Shown: piece by piece, positions 9,253 through 18,589 of the stretch
How the letters are laid out: each line of letters starts with the position of its first letter
Numbering within the stretch: position 1 is the first letter of the stretch
Assembly: GCA_947460175.1 (NCBI GenBank)
Contig: CANHGW010000026.1
Coordinates: 1-41,032 of the forward strand
Reading direction: 5' to 3'
DNA from: Bacteroidota bacterium
GTDB taxonomy: Bacteria > Bacteroidota > Bacteroidia > Chitinophagales > Chitinophagaceae
DNA length: 41,032 nucleotides
The notes under the pieces: model-generated
What the model was told of the DNA's origin: nothing
The model's input: the letters and a program-made list of their open reading frames with translations, nothing else
The model's database searches: none
Made by a program: the position numbers and the translations under genes

Positions 9253-12200
9253 CTACCTAAGTAATGTGACATCACCCTGTAATTGTTTTTTTTCACTTTG
9301 GGTTGCACAATCATAAGTAAGGATATAAAAATAAGTTCCTACTTCACATTTTACGCCCTTATACATTCCATCCCATTTATTATTTTTAGTAGTTGTCTCA
9401 AAAAGTTGTTGCCCCCATCGATTGAAAACTACTAATTTAAAATCCCTCAAATTTTCGATTTCGATTACACCAAATTGATCATTCACTTGATCCCCATTGG
9501 GAGTAAAACTATTTGGAATTTCTACTCTTGTACAACATTCACTTACGTTGACAGTCGTAGTTGCTTGACTAGTACATCCATTTAAGCCAGTTACGGTAAG
9601 GGTATACGTGGTAGTAACTGAAGGAGATGCAATAGGCTGAGCAATAGTAGCATTGTTTAAACTTGCAGCAGGTTCCCAACGATAAATCAGATCAGGCAAT
9701 GCAGGTGTACCAATTTGAAATGATTTTGTAGTACAATCAATAGAGCCGGATAAGCCAGCATCAATTATCGGAGGTAGTTGATCGACTGTTACATTCATCG
9801 AGTATTTACAAAAATCATTGATGGTCAATGTGTATGTTGTATTAGAAGTTACATTTACTATTGGCTGTGCAATATTCGAGGAACTTAATCCAGCTGGAGG
9901 ATCCCATTGATAGGTGTTGCCACTTTCTGGCAATGGTCCTATTTGAGTTTCCCTAGTTATACAATCGAGTGTGACATTATCTAACTCAAATGATAAACAA
10001 AAAATAAAACCGAAATCTTGACTATGATCATTTTGACCATTCATACCAGTTTTAACTTTTAACGATGGGATTGTACTTAACAATACAGCATCATTGTCTC
10101 TTACATCTGGCTGCCCGGCTCCACCTACATCGAGTAAAGTAAGTTTATATCCCAACAATTCATTGGTACCAAGTCCAGCATTCCAATCTGAGTTTGCTAT
10201 TCGAACAATATAGGTTCTATTCGCTATTGGTCCAGCTTGCAACCCTGGTGTTACTGGATCACCATCAATGACATTCGAAGGATCAAAAGAATAGTTTCCA
10301 TTATTACTAGTAGTAGAAATGCCCAATGCAGCACCATCCGGTATGTCATCATTATTAAAATCGGCAAATAATTCTACACTCACATTATTTAAACCTAGTT
10401 CATTGGCGTCTTGTATTCCATCTGCATCAACATCCAACCATATTCGATTTCCTATTTGAATCAAGGGAGCATCACCTGCCAATTCAACATCTCCCATCGA
10501 ATTTCCTTTACCATATTCAACAGTAGATGCTAATTTCAAACCAGAAAGCTCCACACCAGTATTGCTATGATACAATCCTGTACCATTGCATAATATACCT
10601 ATTGGATTCATCACTGCTGCTATAAAAGAATCAGATTTAGGTATCATTGCCACAGATCCTACACTACCTTCTTGTTCTCCCATATCATGAAAAAATTCAC
10701 CACCTCCTATACCTTGATTGTTACCGATTCCCCATCCATTATACGTTACACCATTTGAGATGTAACTTCCATTATCCTCTATAGTAAATTGACCAGTATT
10801 ACAGTTTACACCTGCAATTAATAAATCGCCTCCTATTACATATGAAACATTGGCTGCTCCGGTTAAATTCCGACGACCACCATAACTATATTGATGTCCA
10901 GAACGATCCATTAAATCAATGACCATATCGCCTCGTTGATTAAAACCAATATCAGACAATATTGGAGTTGGACGAGACATTTCACCACCTCCTGATAAAT
11001 TGGTTGTATTTTTACTCCACGGATACCATTGATTTGAACCCATAGGTCCAGCGCTACCTTTAGTATAATTTAATGGTAATGTAAAAATCGGTGTTGGATT
11101 TATAACTGGAGTCCCCATCGGATCGGTCATTTCAAATACATAAGCAAATAAATCACTTGGTCCATTGACAATATTTTGTCCACCATTTTCGCCAGTACTT
11201 ACTGCTCCTATATACATTTTTCCAAAATGATTGCACAACGCAAAACCTCTTAATAATCCATTATTAACTGCAATGAGCGGAAGACTATAAGAAGTAACTG
11301 AAACGACACTTTGAGGATTCATTACATTATCCAGTTCCAATCGATAGATTTTACGGTCGTACAAATTTGATAAAAATAGGAAACGTCCATCGTCTGTGAT
11401 ATCTAAATCTCCAATTCCAACCTTACAAGCCTGTTCCATAGTAGCAGGGTCATTAGAAGGGCCATTATTTGCACTTATTAATTCCCTTCCTCCTATACCA
11501 TTTACACCTACTACCCCTAAGCCTTCTGGCTCACCAGTTAAAGGGTCAATGGGTCCTAAATAAGTAGCTTCTGTACCACCTGCATTGATAGTAAATGAAG
11601 ATCCCAACCCGAAAGGAACAGCAGCAGCAGAAGCACGAGTCCGATTACCATTGGCATCCATATCATAAAAATTTGTAACTATAAAGGAAGCTCCAGATGG
11701 CTCTAATAAATAAATACCCCCGGTTCCTAAAGGACCTAAACCTGCAAATCGCTTGAGGAATGCCGATGTAAATAATTTTTTAGCATGCTTGCTGTAGGCA
11801 ACACCCCATATAGCACCAACATTTGATGTAGGTAATTGCATGGGTGAAACAAAATTTGTACCACTACTTTTATAATTGTGTCCAAACAATGCAATTGAAT
11901 TTGCAGCAGCGCCAGCAACCAATGGGTCTCCTCTGTTAAATTTTGTAACAAAGGCATCTGGATTATTGTTGATTAAATATTCAGATGGATTTTGAATCGA
12001 ATAATTAACATTGGATGTTGATGCATATATAAAACGGATATTTTCACCATCAGGAGCCATTGAAGAAAAATCTACAAGATTTGTAAAACATGTGTAATTT
12101 GGTTGTAATTCAAACTCAATACGAACAGTATCTATAAAAGGTAATGAATATGAGCCATTAGGGGCAGTGATTGTTGTATTTACAATGGTATTCGTTTTAT

Positions 12201-12363
12201 CATATGCATTTACAATTACACCTTCGATTCCTGGCTCAAGATTCGGAGCAATAGATTGCTGTATGCCATCTCCATTATAATCTCTAAATACCGTTCCACT
12301 TATTTGAGCTTTTAATTGAATATTAAAAAATAATATAAAACTGAAAATATAAATGATTCTCAT
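9253..12363 (-). CDS. Giant cell-surface protein with SdrD-B-like domains and CHU_C T9SS domain
   Basis: The 1036-residue product has a signal peptide ending near QLKA(19)-Q, then an SdrD B-like domain (~20-115; GTVFRDYNGDGIQQ). A long central region (~130-630) with repeated GG and D-rich turns may be propeller-like. A second SdrD-B-like domain follows (~640-790; IGNRIWLDVDADGIQDANE), then two PKD/Ig-like repeats (~800-940, each with TTYTLT). The gliding-associated CHU_C domain (~945-1036) has EIPNSFTPNGDQVNDQF, FNRWGQQLFET and GTYFYILTY. CHU_C domains are type B T9SS signals, so the protein should be surface-exposed. The D-x-D/N-x-D-G motifs suggest calcium binding. Role unknown; adhesin or matrix protein is likely. 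Confidence 0.9.
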   Translation of the reverse strand: MRIIYIFSFILFFNIQLKAQISGTVFRDYNGDGIQQSIAPNLEPGIEGVIVNAYDKTNTIVNTTITAPNGSYSLPFIDTVRIEFELQPNYTCFTNLVDFSSMAPDGENIRFIYASTSNVNYSIQNPSEYLINNNPDAFVTKFNRGDPLVAGAAANSIALFGHNYKSSGTNFVSPMQLPTSNVGAIWGVAYSKHAKKLFTSAFLKRFAGLGPLGTGGIYLLEPSGASFIVTNFYDMDANGNRTRASAAAVPFGLGSSFTINAGGTEATYLGPIDPLTGEPEGLGVVGVNGIGGRELISANNGPSNDPATMEQACKVGIGDLDITDDGRFLFLSNLYDRKIYRLELDNVMNPQSVVSVTSYSLPLIAVNNGLLRGFALCNHFGKMYIGAVSTGENGGQNIVNGPSDLFAYVFEMTDPMGTPVINPTPIFTLPLNYTKGSAGPMGSNQWYPWSKNTTNLSGGGEMSRPTPILSDIGFNQRGDMVIDLMDRSGHQYSYGGRRNLTGAANVSYVIGGDLLIAGVNCNTGQFTIEDNGSYISNGVTYNGWGIGNNQGIGGGEFFHDMGEQEGSVGSVAMIPKSDSFIAAVMNPIGILCNGTGLYHSNTGVELSGLKLASTVEYGKGNSMGDVELAGDAPLIQIGNRIWLDVDADGIQDANELGLNNVSVELFADFNNDDIPDGAALGISTTSNNGNYSFDPSNVIDGDPVTPGLQAGPIANRTYIVRIANSDWNAGLGTNELLGYKLTLLDVGGAGQPDVRDNDAVLLSTIPSLKVKTGMNGQNDHSQDFGFIFCLSFELDNVTLDCITRETQIGPLPESGNTYQWDPPAGLSSSNIAQPIVNVTSNTTYTLTINDFCKYSMNVTVDQLPPIIDAGLSGSIDCTTKSFQIGTPALPDLIYRWEPAASLNNATIAQPIASPSVTTTYTLTVTGLNGCTSQATTTVNVSECCTRVEIPNSFTPNGDQVNDQFGVIEIENLRDFKLVVFNRWGQQLFETTTKNNKWDGMYKGVKCEVGTYFYILTYDCATQSEKKQLQGDVTLLR

Positions 12364-12541
12364 ATCAAAACGATTTAATTAATATATTAAACTATTGGAC
12401 GTTGAAAATACGAAATAAGTTTGAATTTTAATTTTTCAATAGATATTGAAAACCTCTATTCTCAAAAAATTAAAAAAAATATGAAAATTCCTAACCTAAA
12501 GAAGGAATATTATTGATCAGTACTGCAAAAAAGTAGAAACA

Positions 12542-14080
12542 CTAAGCAATCTTTTTGGTTTCTAAAAAATCAACCCATTGATTCAATTGCTTATTTTTAA
12601 GAACTCTTGGAAATTTATTCATAGCCCCAAATTTTCCAGTTACGTGTAAAAAATCAATAAACACAGAAGAAGGTAATACTTCAATAAACACATTTTTCAA
12701 AGCCGACGTTCGTTCTACTGCATAGTCATCATTGATACGGACCAATGTTTCATCAATACTTTTTATCACCTCTTGAGCATTAACCATTTTATCATCACAG
12801 CCAATATACCATTTGTGAGCAAATAACCCTTCATGCATTTCACCACCAACTGTAAATTCTTTAATGGTAATATTCAGTTTCTTTTGCACTTCATCGATGG
12901 CTTTGTTCATATTGTCTACACTCATGTGTTCACCACAAAGACTTAAAAATTGTTTCGTACGACCTGTTATTATAAATTCCGATTGTTTTACAGAAGTAAA
13001 TCGAATCACATCACCTATAATATAACGCCAAGCCCCTGCACAAGTTGATAATACAACGGCATAATCTTTACCTTCTACTACTTCATTGACCATATAGGCC
13101 TTAGCCCCTTGTATTACTTCACCATCTTCAGTGAAATTTTCTTCATTAAATGGTACAAATTCATAAAATATACCGTTGTTCAAAATCAATTTAATCCCTT
13201 TAGTATCGGGTCGGGCTTGAAAACCAAACGAACCTTCTGAAGCCATATAAGTTTCGATATAAGTGATCGGCTTGCCCAGTATATTTTTAAAATTTTCTTT
13301 ATAAGGCTCAAATGAAACACCTCCATGAATATAAAGAGACAAATTGGGCCATATTTCATGAATATTTTTAACCTTATGATATTTTATTATTTCTTCAAAT
13401 ACAATTAAAACCCAAGCAGGAACACCGCATACTGTGCCTACATTCCATTTGGGTGCTTTACGTACAATCAATTTAATTCGATCTTCCCAACGCTTTCGTT
13501 TCGAAATGCTTTGTCCAGGCTTGTAAAATAAAAATGACAACCATTTAGGCATATTCTTGGCACTTATTCCACTCATATCACCTTCGTAGTAATCGCCCTG
13601 TTCAAATAAGGATGTGGTACCTCCTAACATCAATACCCCTTTTTCAAATACATTTGAAGGAAGATTGAAATTTTGCATCGAGTAAAACTGCTTGAAGCCA
13701 GCTCGTTTCACTGATTTGATCATATCATCCGTCACAGGTATATGCTTACTCGAACTCTCAGAAGTGCCCGAACTCAACGCAAAATATTTTACTTTCCCTG
13801 GCCAACATATATTTCGCTCACCTTCATGGCAGAATTTCCACCATCGACTATACATTTGGTTGTAGTTATGAAATGGGATTCTTTTTTTAAATTCTTCATA
13901 ACTGGAATCTGAATTGGCAATCGTATTAAAATCATAGTGTTTACCAAAATGAGTATTACGTGCTTTTTTCAACAAACGGCTTAAAACTTGTTGTTGATAT
14001 GAACGAGGCGTACCAGTCAGTATTGTAAATGATTTTCGTATTCGTAACGACCTGCTGATTAAATTACCTAATAGTGCCAA
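12542..14080 (-). CDS. GH3 auxin-responsive promoter family protein
   Basis: The 512-residue product belongs to the GH3 family, whose plant members adenylate an acid and join it to an amino acid. Visible family features are the N-terminal NTHFGKHYDF..IPFHNYNQ region, the nucleotide-binding ALSSGTSESSSKHIPVT loop, the YMASEGSFGFQ motif, and the VLSTCAGAWRYIIGDVIRFTS segment before the C-terminal cap. Bacterial homologues are common in Bacteroidota, but their substrate is not known. No signal peptide is present, so it should act in the cytoplasm. A -7 box (TATTTTTG) lies 26 bases upstream, so it probably has its own promoter. Confidence 0.92.
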   Translation of the reverse strand: MALLGNLISRSLRIRKSFTILTGTPRSYQQQVLSRLLKKARNTHFGKHYDFNTIANSDSSYEEFKKRIPFHNYNQMYSRWWKFCHEGERNICWPGKVKYFALSSGTSESSSKHIPVTDDMIKSVKRAGFKQFYSMQNFNLPSNVFEKGVLMLGGTTSLFEQGDYYEGDMSGISAKNMPKWLSFLFYKPGQSISKRKRWEDRIKLIVRKAPKWNVGTVCGVPAWVLIVFEEIIKYHKVKNIHEIWPNLSLYIHGGVSFEPYKENFKNILGKPITYIETYMASEGSFGFQARPDTKGIKLILNNGIFYEFVPFNEENFTEDGEVIQGAKAYMVNEVVEGKDYAVVLSTCAGAWRYIIGDVIRFTSVKQSEFIITGRTKQFLSLCGEHMSVDNMNKAIDEVQKKLNITIKEFTVGGEMHEGLFAHKWYIGCDDKMVNAQEVIKSIDETLVRINDDYAVERTSALKNVFIEVLPSSVFIDFLHVTGKFGAMNKFPRVLKNKQLNQWVDFLETKKIA

Positions 14081-14105
14081 TTAGTTGTTGTTTTAGAAAG
14101 GAGGA

Positions 14106-14113
14106 CAAAAATA
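14106..14113 (-). promoter_or_regulatory. -7 box for the GH3 gene
   Basis: TATTTTTG read on the minus strand, 26 bases before the GH3 ATG, matches TAnnTTTG. No TTG is visible at the -33 position. Confidence 0.4.
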
Positions 14114-14193
14114 ATCGTAGTTTCATTCTGAAAAAAGTTTTACGACCATGTATTTCAATGTTTTAAGTTAAAGTATCTATTTACAAGATGTAT

Positions 14194-14697
14194 TTACCAA
14201 TTCACAAAGGCTCTATTGAAAATATCATCTGCTAATTGATCTGAGATAGTATTGATTAATTGAGTTTCTACAGTTTGAATATTTTGAGAAGAGCTAAAAT
14301 CGGCAAATCGAGTGAAATTTTGAGTAAATCCGCCTTTTTCACTCAATTTATTGACAAATGTAATACCTACAGTGATGGTTAATCGGTTTTTTGCACTTGT
14401 TTCGGTACCCGAAATAGCAGCTACTGATACATCATACGCTGTAATTTCACCAGAAAGGTCATAATCTGTATTATCTGAATTAACCTGAGCGAGAGAGGAT
14501 TGTGATAAAATTCGTTGGCGAAGTTTCTCTGTAAAAACTGAGCTTAAGGATGGAGCAACTGTACGAGCATTGTTTTCAATAAAATGAATATTAATCGTTT
14601 TGCCCTCGATGGCTGCTCCTGTAAAACTATAAATTCCACAGGAGTTCAGTAAAAATAATAAGATTACTAATAAGTAGCTATTACTCTTCAATATCAT
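14194..14697 (-). CDS. lptE: LptE-like LPS-assembly lipoprotein
   Basis: LptE plugs the LptD barrel that inserts lipopolysaccharide into the outer membrane. From ATG 14697 the product is 167 residues with a lipoprotein signal (SYLLVILLFLLNSCGIYSFTG), then the family pattern: IHFIENNA, a helix with FTEKLRQRIL, DYDLSGEITAYDV and a long C-terminal helix. The open frame reaches back to 14808, but those 37 residues lie inside the sigma-54 regulator gene and precede the signal, so 14697 is chosen. It overlaps the regulator's stop by 17 bases, so the two are co-transcribed and probably translationally coupled. Confidence 0.9.
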   Translation of the reverse strand: MILKSNSYLLVILLFLLNSCGIYSFTGAAIEGKTINIHFIENNARTVAPSLSSVFTEKLRQRILSQSSLAQVNSDNTDYDLSGEITAYDVSVAAISGTETSAKNRLTITVGITFVNKLSEKGGFTQNFTRFADFSSSQNIQTVETQLINTISDQLADDIFNRAFVNW

Positions 14698-15928
14698 ATT
14701 CTTTAATTTTACGATACAACGTACGTTCAGATATTCCAAGTTCAGATGCTGCATCACGTCTACGACTCCGATGCTTTTTGAGAGCTTTAATGATAAATTC
14801 TCGTTCACGATCAGCTAAGTTTAATGTTTCTTCCACAGTGTGAACTGCTTCTAATTTTTGAGCTTCATTATTAGAAAATATAATTGACTTATTACTTGAG
14901 TTAGGCTGACTTAACTCATTGGTTGTGAATGGAATAATCTGTTCATCTCCAACCATTTCATTTGAATAAGTATGACTCAATGCTGGATTTTTGACGATTT
15001 CAAAAAACATCTTTTTAAGGTCGTTGACATCCTTTTTCATATCAAAAAACAACTTGTACAAGATATCACGTTCACTAGCGAAATCGGAATTTCCCGATGA
15101 ATTCTGTGCCGTAATCATAGGCATATTCTCCTGATAATGGTTTGGTATGAAATATTTCAATTCATCCGAATTGACTGTTTTATGAGGAGCAAGTACCGAA
15201 ATCTGTTCGGCCATGTTTTTCAACTCACGAATATTTCCCGGCCATCTGTAATTCATTAAAATCATTTTCGCATCATCGGTCAATTGTATGGGAGACGATT
15301 TATACTTATCTGCAAAATCCACGCAGAATTTTCTGAAAAGCAATGGAATATCTTCTTTTCTCTCCCTAAGCGATGCTACTCGTATAGGCACTGTACTTAA
15401 TCGATAATACAAATCCTCACGAAAACGACCAGCGTTTACAAGTAATAATAAGTCTTTATTTGTCGCTGCAATTACACGTACATCTGTTTTTTGAACTTTC
15501 GAAGAACCTACTCGTATATACTCACCTGTTTCTAATACACGAAGTAAGCGAGCTTGAGTACCTAAGGGCAATTCCCCTATTTCATCTAAAAAAATTGTAC
15601 CACCACTGACTGTTTCAAAATAACCTTTTCTACTTTCAGTAGCACTGGTAAAAGACCCTTTTTCATGTCCAAACAATTCACTATCGATAGTTCCTTCTGG
15701 AATTGCTCCACAGTTGATTGCAATAAATGAATTATGTTTTCGGGCACTTTGTGAATGGATAATTTGAGAAAAAACCTCTTTACCCACACCACTTTCACCT
15801 TGTATCAATACCGTTAAATCAGTATTAGCAACTTGCGAAGCCACTGTCAATGAATAATTGAGTGAAGGGTCGTTTCCTATAATCCCAAATCGATTTTTAA
15901 GGGATTGCAATTCCTGATCTGTAAGCAT
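14681..15928 (-). CDS. Sigma-54-interacting transcriptional activator (AAA+, Fis-type HTH)
   Basis: The 415-residue bacterial enhancer-binding protein lacks a receiver or PAS domain: the AAA+ domain starts near residue 15. Walker A is GESGVGKE (44-51), Walker B is IFLDEIGEL (112-120), and the arginine-finger region is FREDLYYRL. The sigma-54 contact loop reads GSFTSA (91-96) where GAFTGA is usual. Residues ~371-415 form a Fis-like helix-turn-helix (RRDAASELGISERTLYRKI). Without an input domain, activity may be set by expression or a partner protein. The pairing with lptE is common in Bacteroidota. A -7 box TAACTTTG lies at 15945-15952. Confidence 0.93.
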   Translation of the reverse strand: MLTDQELQSLKNRFGIIGNDPSLNYSLTVASQVANTDLTVLIQGESGVGKEVFSQIIHSQSARKHNSFIAINCGAIPEGTIDSELFGHEKGSFTSATESRKGYFETVSGGTIFLDEIGELPLGTQARLLRVLETGEYIRVGSSKVQKTDVRVIAATNKDLLLLVNAGRFREDLYYRLSTVPIRVASLRERKEDIPLLFRKFCVDFADKYKSSPIQLTDDAKMILMNYRWPGNIRELKNMAEQISVLAPHKTVNSDELKYFIPNHYQENMPMITAQNSSGNSDFASERDILYKLFFDMKKDVNDLKKMFFEIVKNPALSHTYSNEMVGDEQIIPFTTNELSQPNSSNKSIIFSNNEAQKLEAVHTVEETLNLADREREFIIKALKKHRSRRRDAASELGISERTLYRKIKEYDIEE

Positions 15929-15944
15929 ATATTAGAATAGGTGA

Positions 15945-15952
15945 CAAAGTTA
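15945..15952 (-). promoter_or_regulatory. -7 box for the sigma-54 regulator/lptE operon
   Basis: TAACTTTG read on the minus strand lies 16 bases before the regulator ATG. It is an exact TAnnTTTG match, but no -33 TTG is visible. Confidence 0.45.
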
Positions 15953-16019
15953 CCGCTTTGATGCGAAATTGTCATTTATTTGTTCTTAATTAAATCTTAA
16001 TTCTAAACGTTAGAACCAA

Positions 16020-16368
16020 AATTATACAATACCCATTGTTGAACTTTAGTAACCGAAATGATACTTGATCTCTGAGGCACGACGTGTCCGCCGTGGTGGA
16101 AGAGTCTCAACGAAAATATTAGGTATCACCAGATCCTTCGCTGCACTCAGGAAACGAAACGGTTAGGCATATAAAATGGTATTCGGTCTATGAGGAACGA
16201 TGCAGTCTGACCTTGAGATGGCTTCGTGCCTCGTCAAGACATGATGTTTTGTAACACTCAGATTCGGGTACACCACTAGTTGCTCACTGCCAACATACTC
16301 TATTTTGCTCAAAGCATTTTGCTCACTGCATTTTGCTCACTGCTTACTGCACAATACTCACTACCATG
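16020..16368. repeat. Mosaic of REP-like palindromes and short repeats between clpX and the sigma-54 regulator
   Basis: This gene-free stretch holds an imperfect palindrome at 16191-16233 (TGAGGAACGATGCAGTCT against AGATGGCTTCGTGCCTC) and a related half unit at 16072-16082 (GAGGCACGA). A 37-base element at 16131-16167 recurs at 36311. A block at 16310-16350 repeats TTTTGCTCACTGC-type units. From memory, GAGGAACGAAGCAATCT-type palindromes are widespread REP-like elements. No coding sequence is seen. Confidence 0.6.
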
Positions 16369-17619
16369 TTACGCCACTTTCAAATACGAAAATTTCGATT
16401 TCTCAATTTTCTCTTTAGCATAATCGTAGGTAATTACAAACTCATGAATATGTTTTTCGCCCGGCAATTCATACATCGCATCATTCATCACCAACTCACA
16501 GATTGAACGTAACCCACGTCCACCGAGTTTAAATTCAATGGCTTTTTCTACGATATAATCCAGGGCTTCATCTGTGATGGTAAGTTTAATATTTTCGTAT
16601 TCAAACAGTCGAGTATATTGTTTAATCAAAGCATTTTTAGGTTCAGTCAAGATACGACGCAAGGCATTTTTATCCAAGGATTTCAAGAAAGTAACCACAG
16701 GTAATCGACCTAACAACTCGGGTATCAACCCATACGATCGCAAATCCATGGTATTGATATATTGTATCAAAGTATCTTTTTCCAACGCACTGTTTTCATT
16801 ATTGGATTTAAATCCAATTGCCGATGTTTGTATACGACGTGCAATCACTTTATCAATACCTTCAAACGCTCCGCCACAAATAAAAAGGATATTTTGTGTA
16901 TTCACTTTCACCATTTTCTGATCGGGATGTTTACGACCTCCTTGTGGTGGTACCAATACTTCCGAACCTTCCAACAATTTCAACATGGCTTGTTGTACTC
17001 CTTCTCCACTCACATCACGTGTGATGGATGGGTTGTCGCTTTTGCGTCCTATTTTATCAATTTCATCAATAAATACGATACCCTTTTCGGCTTGCTCAAC
17101 ATCATAATCGGCCGATTGAAGTAATCGAGATAGAATACTTTCTACATCTTCGCCTACATAACCTGCTTCGGTAAATACAGTTGCATCGGCTATAGCAAAA
17201 GGTACATTCAACATTTTGGCAATGGATTTAGCAAGGAGAGTTTTGCCAGAACCTGTCTCTCCTACCATAATAATATTCGATTTTTCAATCTCTACATCAT
17301 CACTTACTTTCTGATTCAATCGTTTGTAATGGTTGTATATAGCCACACTCAATACGCGTTTGGCTTCTTCTTGTCCTATTACATATTGATCGAGATAGGC
17401 TGTAATATCTTTGGGCTTGTAATTAAATTTGGTTGTAAATTTCCCTTTCGATTGCGGAGCATCTTCTGGTGTATATTTACCCAATTCTTGTTCTATTATC
17501 TGTGTGGCATTGTATATACATTCATCGCAAATAGATGATTTTGCACCACTCACAATCATTCTTACTTCATCACTTTTTTTGAGACAAAAAGCGCATTGAA
17601 CTATTTTTTCTTTTGACAT
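16369..17619 (-). CDS. clpX: ATP-dependent Clp protease ATP-binding subunit ClpX
   Basis: The unfoldase ring that feeds substrates to ClpP. From ATG 17619 it has 416 residues: an N-terminal C4 zinc finger (C9, C12, C31, C34), Walker A GETGSGKT (120-127), pore loop GYVGED (153-158), Walker [10 protein letters not shown] (181-189) and the IGF loop that docks on ClpP (268-270). The frame extends to ATG 17688, but the extra 23 residues precede the conserved zinc finger and overlap the divergent HNH gene, so 17619 is chosen. clpP is not adjacent. The likely -7 box (TACTTTTG, 17625-17632) would give an almost leaderless mRNA. Confidence 0.97.
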   Translation of the reverse strand: MSKEKIVQCAFCLKKSDEVRMIVSGAKSSICDECIYNATQIIEQELGKYTPEDAPQSKGKFTTKFNYKPKDITAYLDQYVIGQEEAKRVLSVAIYNHYKRLNQKVSDDVEIEKSNIIMVGETGSGKTLLAKSIAKMLNVPFAIADATVFTEAGYVGEDVESILSRLLQSADYDVEQAEKGIVFIDEIDKIGRKSDNPSITRDVSGEGVQQAMLKLLEGSEVLVPPQGGRKHPDQKMVKVNTQNILFICGGAFEGIDKVIARRIQTSAIGFKSNNENSALEKDTLIQYINTMDLRSYGLIPELLGRLPVVTFLKSLDKNALRRILTEPKNALIKQYTRLFEYENIKLTITDEALDYIVEKAIEFKLGGRGLRSICELVMNDAMYELPGEKHIHEFVITYDYAKEKIEKSKFSYLKVA

Positions 17620-17624
17620 AGCTA

Positions 17625-17632
17625 CAAAAGTA
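17625..17632 (-). promoter_or_regulatory. -7 box for clpX
   Basis: TACTTTTG read on the minus strand ends five bases before the clpX ATG. A weaker TATCTTTC lies at 17642-17649 and would give a leader of about 16 bases. Both fall inside or against the divergent HNH gene start. Confidence 0.4.
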
Positions 17633-17639
17633 ACAAAAA

Positions 17640-18008
17640 ATGAAAGATATTTGCGTTTTTGCCATGCAGAGACCTTTTCAAATACCACAAATTTTAGGAC
17701 ATAAATACATATTCGATGAATTGTTGGATATGAACTTACTCAATACCCGCTATGCAAATCATAGACGATTGCGTGTATTTCATCACAAAGGGCGAAACTG
17801 CATCAACGCAACCTGCAATAAAGTAGGTACTTATCTTATTAAAGCCCGTAATCATGCAGGAGGATTTCATATAGATTTGTATACTGAGGAGTTTGAACTC
17901 ATGACAATCGATCATATTTTACCAAAAAGCAAAGGCGGTAAGGATACCCTCGAAAATCTACAACCCATGTGCCATAGTTGCAATGCGCAAAAAGCTGATA
18001 AAGTATAA
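17640..18008 (+). CDS. HNH endonuclease-domain protein
   Basis: The 122-residue product has an HNH fold in its C-terminal half: C54-x4-C59, then TIDHILPKSKGGKDTLENLQPMCHSC with D91-H92, N106, C111, C114 and N115. The paired Cys residues probably bind structural zinc and H92/N106/N115 form the metal-dependent nuclease site. The N-terminal half is unrecognised. The start is uncertain: ATG 17640 sits 20 bases from clpX, while ATG 17664 follows a near-consensus GATATTTG and would give 114 residues. The target is unknown; no phage or restriction neighbour is present. Confidence 0.82.
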   Translation: MKDICVFAMQRPFQIPQILGHKYIFDELLDMNLLNTRYANHRRLRVFHHKGRNCINATCNKVGTYLIKARNHAGGFHIDLYTEEFELMTIDHILPKSKGGKDTLENLQPMCHSCNAQKADKV

Positions 18009-18085
18009 CGTTTGTCTTAAAAATGTTATCAAAATAAAGTGTTTCAGTAAGATTTAAAAATAATTTATAGAATAGTTTTTATTTA

Positions 18086-18117
18086 TTTGAAGATTGCATT
18101 TTTGTAGCCTATTTTTG
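18086..18117 (+). promoter_or_regulatory. nuo operon promoter
   Basis: TTTG (18086-18089) and TATTTTTG (18110-18117) are separated by 20 bases, a close fit to the Bacteroidota housekeeping promoter. The nuoA ATG is 20 bases downstream. Confidence 0.65.
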
Positions 18118-18137
18118 TAGGATATATTTAAAAAATT

Positions 18138-18521
18138 ATGATGCTTCTCGAAACGATGAATGCCCCTATAAATTATTTACCAATTGTAATCCAATTGTTG
18201 GTTGCCATAGGATTTGTAGCTGTCATGATGGGTGCTACCCACTTATTAGGTCCTAAACGTATTACTAGCGACAAATTGGCCAATTTCGAATGTGGAATTG
18301 AAGAAGAAGGCAATGCTCGTCAACCGATGTCGGTTAAGTACTTTTTAATAGCCATCTTGTTTGTACTATTTGATGTAGAAGTTATTTTCTTTTATCCCTA
18401 TGCAGTCAATTTCAAGTCGTTGGGCTGGGAAGGATTTCTTGCAGTAGCTATGTTTGTTGGATTTTTTGTAATTGGGTTTACCTATATAATCAAAAAGGGT
18501 GCTTTGAATTGGGAGGAATAA
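18138..18521 (+). CDS. nuoA: NADH-quinone oxidoreductase subunit A
   Basis: Small membrane subunit of complex I, 127 residues, three membrane helices. The conserved loop ANFECGIEEEGNARQPMSVKYF lies between helices 1 and 2, and the second helix begins LFVLFDVEVIFFYP, both diagnostic of NuoA. It is the first gene of a five-gene run with nuoB to nuoE. ATG 18138 is followed by a second ATG at 18141; the choice does not change the domain. Confidence 0.97.
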   Translation: MMLLETMNAPINYLPIVIQLLVAIGFVAVMMGATHLLGPKRITSDKLANFECGIEEEGNARQPMSVKYFLIAILFVLFDVEVIFFYPYAVNFKSLGWEGFLAVAMFVGFFVIGFTYIIKKGALNWEE

Positions 18522-18589
18522 TTTACAAATAGTACAATAGAAAGAACTTGATTTTAATACCTCATTAATCGTTTAATAAATAAAAATAC

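Noticed and set aside
12487-12508. Possible terminator after the GH3 gene (ATTCCT/AGGAAT)
   Set aside because: The stem is six bases with a ten-base loop and a poor T-run on the minus strand.
17640-18008. HNH gene as part of a defence or restriction system
   Set aside because: Neighbours are clpX and nuoA; no methylase, helicase or phage gene is nearby.
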